From positions 1 through 7,685 of the forward strand of contig JANMJY010000285.1 in assembly GCA_031371615.1 (NCBI GenBank): DNA of 7,685 nt, written 5' to 3'. Shown piece after piece: positions 1-6,505 of this stretch. The number at the start of each line of letters is the position of its first letter. Position 1 is the first letter of the stretch. Both the position numbers and the translations under genes were made by a program. The notes below the pieces were generated by a model. The model was not told where the DNA came from. It saw only the letters and a program-made list of their open reading frames with translations, and searched no databases. Origin of the DNA: Gaiellasilicea sp031371615 (GTDB lineage Bacteria; Actinomycetota; Thermoleophilia; Gaiellales; Gaiellaceae).

Positions 1-1716
1 ATCAAGATCATGATGGGCCTCGGCCAGATGATCCAGATCACGCAGTCGCTCTCCGACGAGGAGGTCGAGCTGATCGGGACGGAGCTCGGGCGCGAGATCA
101 CGATCAAGCACGCGGCCGACGAGGAAGAGCTTCCCGAGGTCTTCGAGGACGCCGCCGAGGATCTCGCTCCGCGCCCGCCGGTCGTCACGATCATGGGTCA
201 CGTCGATCACGGCAAGACGACGCTGCTGGACGCGATCCGCCAGGCCAAGGTGGTCGAGACGGAGGCCGGCGGGATCACCCAGCACATCGGCGCCTACCAG
301 GCAGACGTGGGCGGGCGCAAGATCACGTTCCTCGACACCCCGGGCCACGAGGCGTTCACGGCCATGCGCGCGCGCGGCGCCAAGGTGACGGACATCGCCG
401 TCCTCGTCGTCGCCGCCGACGACAGCGTCATGCCGCAGACGAAGGAGTCGATCTCCCATGCGCGCGCCGCCGGCGTCCCGATCGTGGTCGCCGTCAACAA
501 GATGGACATGCCGGATGCGAACCCGGACCGCGTCAAGTCCGACCTGGCCGCCGAGGGCCTGCAGCCCGAGGACTGGGGCGGGAACGTCCAGTTCTCGAAC
601 GTTTCGGCGAAACAGAAGACCAATCTGGACGACCTGCTCGAGAAGGTGCTGCTCGTCGCGGACGCCGAGCTCGAGCTGACCGCGAACCCGAACGTCGAGG
701 CGTCGGGCCCGATCATCGAGTCCCGGCTCGACGTCGGCCGCGGACCGGTCGCGACGATGCTCATCCACCGCGGCACGCTGCGGGTGGGCGACGCGATCGT
801 CGCCGGCGACGCCTACGGCAAGGTGCGCGCCCTCTACGACTACCGCGGTGAGAAGGTCAAGGAAGCGCGGCCGGGGGACCCGATCGAGATCCTCGGCTTC
901 AACGCGCCGCCACCGGCCGGCGAGTTCGCGCGCGTCGTCGAAGATGAGCGTGAAGCCCGGACGCTCGCCCAGCGGCGCGGCCAGCGCCTGCGCACCGAGC
1001 AGCAGGCGCAGCGCTCCAAGGGCGGCGTCTCACTCGAGTCCCTCTTCTCCGCCCTCCAGGAAGGCGCCGTCCAGGACCTGAACATGATCCTCAAGGGCGA
1101 CGTCGGCGGCTCGGTCGAAGCGGCCGTGTCCGAGTTGGCCAAGATCCAGCATCCGGAGGTTCGCGTCAACGTCATCCACCAGGGCGTCGGCGCGATCACG
1201 GAGGGCGACATCATGCTGGCCGCCACCTCGAACGCGCTCGTCGTCGGCTTCAACGTCCGCCCGAACACCGAGGCACGCCAACTCGCCGAGCGCGAGGGCG
1301 TCGACATTCGCACCTACCGCGTCATCTACCAGCTGACCGAGGACATCGAGCAGGCGCTCGTCGGCATGCTCTCCGCCGTCCAGACGGAGGAGATCACCGG
1401 CGAGGCCGAGGTGCGCGCGCTCTTCAAGGTCTCACGCCTCGGCACGATCGCCGGCTGCATGGTCACCTCGGGCGTCGTGCGGCGGAACTCGAAGGTTCGC
1501 GTCGTCCGCGAGGGCACCGTCATCTACGACACGACGATCTCGCAGCTGAGACGCTTCAAGGAAGACGCCCGCGAGGTCGCCGAGGGGTTCGAGTGCGGCA
1601 TCCTGCTCAACGACTTCAACGACGTCAAGGAAGGCGACATTCTCGAGGCATACGAGACGCGCGAAGTCGAGCGGACGTCGCTCGACGAGCCTGCCGGCGC
1701 ACCGGCGCCCGCCTAG
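1..1716 (+). CDS. infB: Translation initiation factor IF-2, C-terminal part (5' end outside window)
   Basis: IF-2 is the GTPase that brings initiator fMet-tRNA to the 30S subunit and promotes 50S joining in the cytoplasm. The reading frame is open from base 1, so the two ATG codons at 10 and 13 are internal and the true start lies upstream. The visible 571 residues open with the end of the conserved IF-2 N region (LGQMIQITQSLSDEEVELI). The G domain follows, with G1 GHVDHGKTT at residues 66-74, then G2 GITQHIG, G3 DTPGHE, G4 NKMD and G5 SAK. Next come a beta-barrel domain II, domain III (LNMILKGDVGGSVEA) and the fMet-tRNA-binding C-terminal barrel ending in a KEGDILEAYE segment. All GTPase motifs are intact. 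It ends in a TAG at 1714-1716 that overlaps the stop of the antisense cyclase gene. Identification is secure. Confidence 0.98.
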   Translation: MKIMMGLGQMIQITQSLSDEEVELIGTELGREITIKHAADEEELPEVFEDAAEDLAPRPPVVTIMGHVDHGKTTLLDAIRQAKVVETEAGGITQHIGAYQADVGGRKITFLDTPGHEAFTAMRARGAKVTDIAVLVVAADDSVMPQTKESISHARAAGVPIVVAVNKMDMPDANPDRVKSDLAAEGLQPEDWGGNVQFSNVSAKQKTNLDDLLEKVLLVADAELELTANPNVEASGPIIESRLDVGRGPVATMLIHRGTLRVGDAIVAGDAYGKVRALYDYRGEKVKEARPGDPIEILGFNAPPPAGEFARVVEDEREARTLAQRRGQRLRTEQQAQRSKGGVSLESLFSALQEGAVQDLNMILKGDVGGSVEAAVSELAKIQHPEVRVNVIHQGVGAITEGDIMLAATSNALVVGFNVRPNTEARQLAEREGVDIRTYRVIYQLTEDIEQALVGMLSAVQTEEITGEAEVRALFKVSRLGTIAGCMVTSGVVRRNSKVRVVREGTVIYDTTISQLRRFKEDAREVAEGFECGILLNDFNDVKEGDILEAYETREVERTSLDEPAGAPAPA

Positions 1717-3308
1717 GCCGGAACCGCTTCGGCGACCAGCTCGGTCGCCGTGACCACACAGTTGCGTCCGCGCGCCTTGGCCGCGTAGAGCGCTCGGTCG
1801 GCCACGCGCAACAGCAGCTCGCCGTCGACGGTGTCGTCCGGGAACGACGCGACGCCGAAACTCGCCGTGATCGTCCTGTCGACTCCCGGGACGCTGGTGA
1901 CAGCGATCTCGCCGCGAAGCTTCTCGGCCAGCACCACTGCACCGTCGAGCGACGTGTCGGGAAGAAGGACCAGGAACTCCTCACCGCCGTACCGTCCCGC
2001 CAGATCGCTCTCGCGGAGCGACCAGTGCAAAACCGCGCTCGCAGCCGCCAGCGCCTGGTCGCCCTTCTCGTGACCGTAGAGATCGTTGATCTGCTTGAAG
2101 TGGTCGAGATCGCACAGGATGGCCGAGAGCGGTAGCCCCGAGCGGGTTGCCTGGGCGATCATCCGGACGAGGCTCTCGCGCAGGCTGCGCGCGTTCGGCA
2201 GCCCTGTCAGACCGTCAGTCGTCGCACGGAGCTCGGCCACCGCGAGGTTACGCAGATTTGCGAGCACCGGTGCCGCCTGGCTCACGGATTGCGCGATCTG
2301 CGCGGATTCCCGGTCTGTGAGCACGTCGCGGTGCCCGACGAGCACCGACCCGATCACCTCGCCTCCGACGAGCGACGGGATGCACGTCGAACGCGGCTCG
2401 TGCGAGCAGAGGCCGCACGCGAGCAGCGGCTCGCGATCGGGAGCGTGCGCATACGCGCGACCGAGCCGGATGGCCAGACACGAGCGGGGCGACGAGTCGA
2501 TCAGCTTGGCCGCGATGGGGGAGTGGGGATCGACGGGCGTCGCGGGCTCGAGACGGTCGTGGCTGTTGTTGCGGTTCAGGACGAGCACGGTGCCGCCTCG
2601 GACAGAGCGCTCGAGGTGCCGTTTCACCAGCGCATGGGCCTCTACCTCAGTCTCCGTGATCTGCAGCGTCTCGGCGAGCTCCCGCTGCGCCTCGTAGTCC
2701 TCACGCTCGACGGCGCGGCGGGCGTCGTCGGCGTGCCGAATGCGGCGGGCGACGAGAGCCCCTGCGACGGTGAATGCGACCGAGAGCAGCAGGACGAGCA
2801 GCACGGCGTGCCTGACGGCTCTACCGTGGCTCGCCTCGCCTGCTCGCAGCTTCAGGGCTCGGAGCTCCTCGTTGTTCTGGCGGAGCTGTGCGATCAGCCC
2901 GCTCCGGACGACCGCGGTCTCGATCGGGATGTTGTCGCCGTTGCGAACCCTGATGATCGCGTCGTTCGCGCTTCCGGCCCAGCGGCTTGCCAGCCGCTCC
3001 TGCTGGGTGATCGACCAGAGCTGCTGTGGCTCGCCGTCCGCCTGGTCGCGGGCCCGGTCGGCGGCTCCCGCGAGATCGGCCGATGCCGCGTCGTACGGCT
3101 CGAGGAAGCTCGTCAGGCGCGTCTGCGCGTAGCCTCGGAGCGCGCTCTCTCGCGCGATCGACGCCGTCAGGATCGTGTCCGTCGCCTCGATCCCCGCGGT
3201 CAGGCGCTGCTCGGCGGCAAGGGTGTCGCTCATCGCGCTCCAGACGACTGCCGATGTCGCCAGGGCAAAGCTCAGGACCATGGCGACGAATGACACGATG
3301 CTCCGCAT
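1713..3308 (-). CDS. Membrane-anchored sensor diguanylate cyclase (CHASE3-like / GAF-like / GGDEF)
   Basis: Predicted to condense two GTP into cyclic di-GMP. From the ATG at 3308 it is 531 aa. TM1 is about residues 4-24 and an extracytoplasmic, largely helical segment of CHASE3-like size spans 25-165. TM2 is about 168-187 and is followed by a charged helix/coiled coil (190-232) and a GAF-like domain (about 235-355). The GGDEF domain covers about 360-520: DGLTGLPN at 365-372, the metal-binding D400 in LCDLDHFKQIND, and the active-site GGEEF at 441-445. An RxxD inhibitory site (R432, D435) sits exactly five residues before GGEEF. The GAF-like domain carries C277, C298, C301 and C309. The ATG at 3308 has no clear Shine-Dalgarno sequence; a GTG at 3296 (codon 5) is preceded by CGGAG at 4 nt and could be the real start. 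The longer frame to 3530 runs antisense through ylxP and is rejected. The gene lies antisense between infB and ylxP, which are normally adjacent. GGDEF identity is secure, GAF good, CHASE3 tentative. Confidence 0.93.
   Translation of the reverse strand: MRSIVSFVAMVLSFALATSAVVWSAMSDTLAAEQRLTAGIEATDTILTASIARESALRGYAQTRLTSFLEPYDAASADLAGAADRARDQADGEPQQLWSITQQERLASRWAGSANDAIIRVRNGDNIPIETAVVRSGLIAQLRQNNEELRALKLRAGEASHGRAVRHAVLLVLLLSVAFTVAGALVARRIRHADDARRAVEREDYEAQRELAETLQITETEVEAHALVKRHLERSVRGGTVLVLNRNNSHDRLEPATPVDPHSPIAAKLIDSSPRSCLAIRLGRAYAHAPDREPLLACGLCSHEPRSTCIPSLVGGEVIGSVLVGHRDVLTDRESAQIAQSVSQAAPVLANLRNLAVAELRATTDGLTGLPNARSLRESLVRMIAQATRSGLPLSAILCDLDHFKQINDLYGHEKGDQALAAASAVLHWSLRESDLAGRYGGEEFLVLLPDTSLDGAVVLAEKLRGEIAVTSVPGVDRTITASFGVASFPDDTVDGELLLRVADRALYAAKARGRNCVVTATELVAEAVPA
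1730..1750. terminator. Perfect 8-bp inverted repeat just past infB, possible weak terminator or attenuation hairpin
   Basis: CGGCGACC, a 5-nt loop (AGCTC) and GGTCGCCG form a perfect 8-bp stem starting 14 nt after the infB stop. No T-run follows on the + strand, so it is not a canonical intrinsic terminator. It lies inside the last codons of the antisense cyclase gene, so chance cannot be excluded in DNA this GC-rich. It is the best candidate for ending or slowing infB transcription before it runs antisense through the cyclase gene. Confidence 0.25.
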
Positions 3309-3357
3309 GCACCGGTGATCGGCTGCGGCACGGCGTCCTTGAGGCTTGAATACGAGG
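3309..3357. promoter_or_regulatory. Short divergent intergenic region between the cyclase gene and ylxP
   Basis: Only 37 to 49 nt separate the cyclase ATG from the candidate ylxP starts (TTG at 3346, GTG at 3358). I cannot point to a convincing -35/-10 pair on either strand. If both genes have their own promoters, these must overlap each other or extend into the opposing coding sequences. The alternative for the ylxP side is transcriptional read-through from infB. GAGG occurs at 3341-3344 and again at 3354-3357, but neither copy sits at ideal Shine-Dalgarno spacing for either ylxP start. Confidence 0.35.
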
Positions 3358-3657
3358 GTGACGAGCGGCTGGATCGGCATCCTCTCGGCGGAGCTCCACT
3401 TCCCGGAGGCGCACTCGCTGAAGGAGAAGCGGATGCTGCTCCGCTCCGCCAAGGACCAGCTCCGCAACCGGTTCGCCATGTCGGTCGCGGAGGTCGACCA
3501 CCACGAAGCATGGCAGCGCGCTCGAATCACCGCCGCGGTGGTGACTCGGGAGCACGGCGAGGCGGAAAGGCTGCTCGCCGAAGCGGAGCGCTACCTCGCG
3601 TCACGGGAGTGGGAGCTCGGCCATGTCGAGCGTGAGCTGGTGACGCTGGACGACTAG
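3358..3657 (+). CDS. ylxP: YlxP / DUF503 family protein
   Basis: A small DUF503 (YlxP-like) protein of 99 aa from GTG 3358, the usual size for the family. Family hallmarks are visible: a first strand GWIGILSAELHFP (4-16), then HSLKEKR (19-25), a helix leading to LRNRFAMSVAEVDHHEAWQRA (35-55), a second strand and a C-terminal acidic tail. The family is typically encoded between infB and rbfA and has been linked to ribosome assembly or 30S function; its exact role is not settled. Here the neighbour relation to rbfA is kept (21 nt gap), but infB is separated by the antisense cyclase gene. The start is uncertain. A TTG at 3346 would add four residues, while GTG 3358 better matches family members, which begin a few residues before the first strand. 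Neither has a well-spaced Shine-Dalgarno sequence. Confidence 0.92.
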   Translation: MTSGWIGILSAELHFPEAHSLKEKRMLLRSAKDQLRNRFAMSVAEVDHHEAWQRARITAAVVTREHGEAERLLAEAERYLASREWELGHVERELVTLDD

Positions 3658-3678
3658 CGTCCTCGCTACGGTAGGGCG

Positions 3679-4035
3679 ATGCCCGAGCGGATGCGGAGAG
3701 TCAACGAGTCTGTCCGCCAGGTGCTTTCAGAGGCTCTCCTCGAGCTCAAGGACCCGCGGATCGGGTTCGTCACCGTCACCGGCGTCGAGACGTCGCCGGA
3801 CCTTCGCCAGGCGACCGTCTACGTCAGCGTGTTCGGGAGCGAGAAGAAGCGAAACAAGAGCATGACCGGTCTCGATGCGGCGCACGGCGTCCTGCAGGCG
3901 CGGTTGTCGCGCGAGCTCCGGATGAAGCGAACTCCGTTGCTCACCTTCGCATACGATCACGCGGTCGAGCACGGCGTGCGCATGTCAAAACTCATCGATG
4001 ACCTCGCACCCGAACCAGACGACAACGGCAGCTGA
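3679..4035 (+). CDS. rbfA: 30S ribosome-binding factor RbfA
   Basis: RbfA is a cold-shock-associated factor that binds the 30S subunit near the 16S rRNA 5' helix and helps its late maturation. The protein is 118 aa, normal for the family, and consists of a single KH-like domain. Conserved landmarks are MRRVNESVRQVLSEAL (5-20), DPRIGFVTVTGVETSPDL (25-42), the strand ATVYVSVFG (45-53), the helix with LDAAHGVLQARLSREL (65-80) and the P85-LLTFAYDHAVEHG stretch. A short acidic tail ends it. ATG 3679 is chosen because MPERMRRV is a typical N-terminus and a weak GTAGGG precedes it; ATG 3691 is a possible alternative. It lies 21 nt after ylxP and overlaps the next gene by 38 nt, so it is very likely co-transcribed with both. 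Confidence 0.96.
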   Translation: MPERMRRVNESVRQVLSEALLELKDPRIGFVTVTGVETSPDLRQATVYVSVFGSEKKRNKSMTGLDAAHGVLQARLSRELRMKRTPLLTFAYDHAVEHGVRMSKLIDDLAPEPDDNGS

Positions 4036-5011
4036 TCTCGGAGCGGTCGTCGAGGCGATCCGCGCAGGCGACCGTTTTCTCGTCACCACGCACGAGAACC
4101 CCGACGGCGACGCGCTCGGCTCGCTGCTCGCAACGCAGGTCGCGCTCCAGACTCTCGGCAAGGACAGCCTCATGTTCCTTCCCGGCCCGGCGCCGCTGCC
4201 GGGGGAGTATCGGTTCTTGCCGCTCGAAAGCCTGCAGCGGTCGCTTCCGGATGATGCTGCGGAGCGGACGCTGATCGCGGTCGACGCCGCCAACGAGAGC
4301 CGGCTCGGAGCTGACGCGGCGGCACTCCACTCGGCGCCGTTCACGATCAACATCGACCACCATCACGACAACTCGCGCTTCGGGGATGTCAACCTGGTCG
4401 ATGCCGAGGCGTCCTCCACAGGCGAGGTGCTGCGGGACGTCTTCGAGGCGCTCGGCCTCGAGCTGACGCCCGAGCTCGCCGAGCCGCTCTACGTCGCGCT
4501 CGTCACCGATACGGGCCGCTTCCAGTACACGAACACGACGCCGAAGTCGCTGCGGCTTGCCGCCGAGCTCGTCGAGGCGGGCGCGGACGTGCACAAGGTG
4601 TTCCAGGGCGTCTACGAGAGCGTCCAGTTCGCGAAGCTGAAGCTGCTCGCGCGGGCTCTCGAGCGGGCGCAGGTCTACGAGGGCGGCGGGCTCGTCGTCT
4701 CGTACCTCCTCCGGGACGACTTCGCCGAGGTCGGGGCCGTCGAGCCCTACTCGGAGGGGATCATCGACTTCCTCCGCGCCGTCGAAGGAGCGCACATGGC
4801 CGCCCTGATCCGCGAGCCGCCCCGGGGTGGCAGTCCGGCGCGCCGGATCTCGCTCCGTGCCTCTCACGACGAGCTCGATGTCTCCGCGATCGCGCGCGCC
4901 TCCGGCGGCGGCGGGCACCGGCAGGCTGCCGGTTTCTCGAGCGACGCCTCGATCGCCGAGATCACCGACTTCCTCCGCCGCGAGTTCGTTGTCGCCTCGG
5001 CCGCCGGCTGA
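3998..5011 (+). CDS. nrnA: DHH/DHHA1 phosphoesterase, bifunctional oligoribonuclease / pAp phosphatase (NrnA type)
   Basis: A 337-aa two-domain phosphoesterase expected to degrade nanoRNAs and dephosphorylate 3'-phosphoadenosine 5'-phosphate with Mn2+. The DHH domain shows motif I HENPDGDALGS (32-42, metal ligands H32, D36, D38), motif II around D96 (VDAANESRLG), motif III DHH at 120-122 and motif IV VTDTGRFQY (169-177, D171). The C-terminal DHHA1 domain has the substrate-binding loop SGGGGHRQAAG (302-312). ATG 3998 is the only usable start ahead of motif I. It lies inside rbfA, giving a 38-nt overlap with no visible Shine-Dalgarno sequence, so translational coupling is likely. Placement between rbfA and truB is the standard one for this family. 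Enzymes of this family can also cleave linear pGpG, the breakdown product of c-di-GMP, notable next to a diguanylate cyclase; activity of this protein on it is inference. Confidence 0.93.
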   Translation: MTSHPNQTTTAADLGAVVEAIRAGDRFLVTTHENPDGDALGSLLATQVALQTLGKDSLMFLPGPAPLPGEYRFLPLESLQRSLPDDAAERTLIAVDAANESRLGADAAALHSAPFTINIDHHHDNSRFGDVNLVDAEASSTGEVLRDVFEALGLELTPELAEPLYVALVTDTGRFQYTNTTPKSLRLAAELVEAGADVHKVFQGVYESVQFAKLKLLARALERAQVYEGGGLVVSYLLRDDFAEVGAVEPYSEGIIDFLRAVEGAHMAALIREPPRGGSPARRISLRASHDELDVSAIARASGGGGHRQAAGFSSDASIAEITDFLRREFVVASAAG

Positions 5012-5667
5012 TGCCGCCCAAGGGGCTCGAGCCGAGCGGGATCATCCTCGTCGACAAGCCCGCCGGGCCGTCGTCCTTTGCCGTCGTCGCTCGGGTCCGG
5101 TCGCGCACCGGGACGAAGATGGGGCACGCGGGAACTCTTGACCCTTTCGCGACGGGATTGTTGCTCTTGCTCTCCGGCCGGTCGACAAAATTAGCGGGAT
5201 CGTTCGTCGGACTCGACAAGCGCTACCTCACGGACGTCGACCTGACGGCCCGAACCACCACGGGCGACCCGGAAGGCGACGTGGTGGAACGGCTTGCGGC
5301 TCCCGACGCGGCGGAGCTCGAGCGGCGGCTCGAGCCCCTCCGAGGTGAGATCGAGCTGCCGATCCCGGCCGCGTCCGCGGTCAAGATCGGCGGCGAGCGC
5401 GCGTACAAGCTGCACCGCCGCGGCGTCGAGGTCGAGATGCCGTTGCGGCGGTCGCAGGTGCACGCGCTCGACGTCATTGCGTATACGGACGGTGTCGTCC
5501 GGCTCGACCTGCGCGTCAGCTCGGGGACCTACGTGCGGGCGATCGCGGAGGCGCTCGGCGGCCACTGCACCACGTTGCGGCGGCTCGAGGTCGGCCCGTT
5601 CAGCGTCGAGGACGCCGACGAGGAGCGCGTGATCCCGGCTGAAGAGGCGCTGGCGCTACTGCCGTGA
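5011..5667 (+). CDS. truB: tRNA pseudouridine(55) synthase TruB, catalytic domain only
   Basis: Isomerises U55 of the tRNA T-loop to pseudouridine. Visible motifs: GIILVDKPAG (10-19); HAGTLDPFATGLL (39-51) with catalytic D44; KRY (70-72) with the stacking tyrosine Y72; the RTTTGDPEGD stretch; ASAVKIGGERAYKLHRRG (121-138); and SGTYVRAIAEALG (171-183) with Y174 and R176. The conserved RRLEVGPFSVEDA segment falls close to the end. At 218 aa the protein is much shorter than the roughly 290-315 aa of well-studied bacterial TruB. It stops after the catalytic core, so the C-terminal PUA-type RNA-binding domain is absent. The ATG overlaps the nrnA stop by one base (TGATG), indicating coupled translation. 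A frameshift is unlikely as the cause, because ribF begins in the overlapping GTGA. Catalytic residues are all present. Confidence 0.95.
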   Translation: MPPKGLEPSGIILVDKPAGPSSFAVVARVRSRTGTKMGHAGTLDPFATGLLLLLSGRSTKLAGSFVGLDKRYLTDVDLTARTTTGDPEGDVVERLAAPDAAELERRLEPLRGEIELPIPAASAVKIGGERAYKLHRRGVEVEMPLRRSQVHALDVIAYTDGVVRLDLRVSSGTYVRAIAEALGGHCTTLRRLEVGPFSVEDADEERVIPAEEALALLP

Positions 5668-6500
5668 GCCCTGCGCCGAGCCACGCGATCGCGATCGGCA
5701 CTTTCGACGGAGTCCATCTCGGGCACCGCCAGGTGATCGAGGAAGCACTCGCAACGGGGCTGCCGGTCCGGGCGCTCACGGTCCACCCGCACCCGCGGGT
5801 GGTGCTCGGGAACTTCGTTGAGGCGATCTCGACGCTCGAGCGCCGGCTCGAGCTGCTGGCGGAGCTCGGCGTCGCCGAGACGAGGGTGATCGAGTTCACG
5901 CTCGACGTGTCGAAGCTCGAGCCGGAGGAGTTCGCCGCGGAGCAGCTCGCGGACGCCGCCGTGGTCGTGACCGGCGCCGACTTCCGCTTCGGCCGGAAAC
6001 GTCGCGGCGACCTCGACCTGCTCGTGCGGCTCGGCTACGAGGTGCTGCCGGTGCCGCTGCTCGAGGGCGTCTCCTCGACGGAGATCCGCCGGTACCTGCA
6101 CGAGGGCGAGATGGCGGCGGCCGCGCGCCTGCTCGGCCGGCCACCCGAGCTGGACGGGATAGTGGTCGGCGGCGACCAGCGCGGCGGCACACTCGGCTAT
6201 CCGACCGCGAACCTGGCCGTCGATCCGGCGCTGATCGTGCCCGCCTACGGCATCTACGCGGGCGCTGCGCTCGGACACCGTGCCGCGATCTCGATCGGCA
6301 CCAACCCGCATTACGGCGGGGAGGAGCGCCGGATCGAGCCGCACCTGCTGGACTTCGAGGGCGATCTCTACGGCAAGCGACTCGTCGTCGAGCTGTGGGA
6401 GCGGCTGCGGGACGAGCAGGTGTTCGAGAGCGAGCCGGAGCTGATCGAGCAGATCGCGCGCGACGTCGAAGCGACCAGGGGAGCCGTCCGGCCGGCATAG
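5664..6500 (+). CDS. ribF: Bifunctional riboflavin kinase / FMN adenylyltransferase (FAD synthetase)
   Basis: Phosphorylates riboflavin to FMN and adenylates FMN to FAD in the cytoplasm. The N-terminal nucleotidyltransferase domain (about 1-150) shows GTFDGVHLGHR (12-22, the HxGH signature), VHPHPRVVL (40-48), VTGADFRFGRKRRGD (102-116) and GVSSTEIRRYL (135-145). The C-terminal riboflavin kinase domain (about 160-275) has GGTLGYPTANL (174-184), YGIYAG, SIGTNPHYGGEERRIEPHLLDF with probable catalytic E225, and the LYGKRLVVELWERLRDE segment. At 278 aa it is slightly compact for the family (about 300-310), but both domains look complete. The start is the GTG of a GTGA overlap with the truB stop; no other start precedes the HxGH motif. 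Genes often found after ribF, such as rpsO, are not next here; ribF appears to be the last gene of this run. Confidence 0.96.
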   Translation: MSPAPSHAIAIGTFDGVHLGHRQVIEEALATGLPVRALTVHPHPRVVLGNFVEAISTLERRLELLAELGVAETRVIEFTLDVSKLEPEEFAAEQLADAAVVVTGADFRFGRKRRGDLDLLVRLGYEVLPVPLLEGVSSTEIRRYLHEGEMAAAARLLGRPPELDGIVVGGDQRGGTLGYPTANLAVDPALIVPAYGIYAGAALGHRAAISIGTNPHYGGEERRIEPHLLDFEGDLYGKRLVVELWERLRDEQVFESEPELIEQIARDVEATRGAVRPA

Positions 6501-6505
6501 GTACG

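Noticed and set aside
10..15. ATG ATG near the left edge as the infB start
   Set aside because: The frame is open upstream to base 1, and the segment aligns with the middle of IF-2 ahead of the G domain, so these are internal Met codons.
1696..1709. GGCGC/GCGCC inverted repeat at the end of infB
   Set aside because: Only a 5-bp stem, in a repetitive PAGAPAPA-coding stretch of high GC; expected by chance.
2289..3293. Long + strand ORF (334 codons) opposite the cyclase gene
   Set aside because: The translation is low-complexity and rich in Arg, Ala, Asp and Gly with no motif; typical GC-rich shadow of a well-supported GGDEF protein.
1713..3308. The cyclase gene as a recent mobile insertion
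   Set aside because: No flanking repeats, integrase, transposase or tRNA were seen, and its base composition looks similar to its neighbours by eye.
3309..3530. 74-residue N-terminal extension of the cyclase frame on the minus strand
   Set aside because: It runs antisense through the conserved core of ylxP, has no domain, and would put an odd basic stretch in front of a clean N-terminal membrane anchor.
3992..4918. 308-codon minus-strand ORF opposite nrnA
   Set aside because: No recognisable domain, Arg/Glu/Val-biased shadow; the opposite frame has all DHH motifs.
5529..6344. 271-codon minus-strand ORF opposite truB/ribF
   Set aside because: Composition is a frame shadow (His/Arg/Asp/Val-rich) and crosses two well-supported genes.
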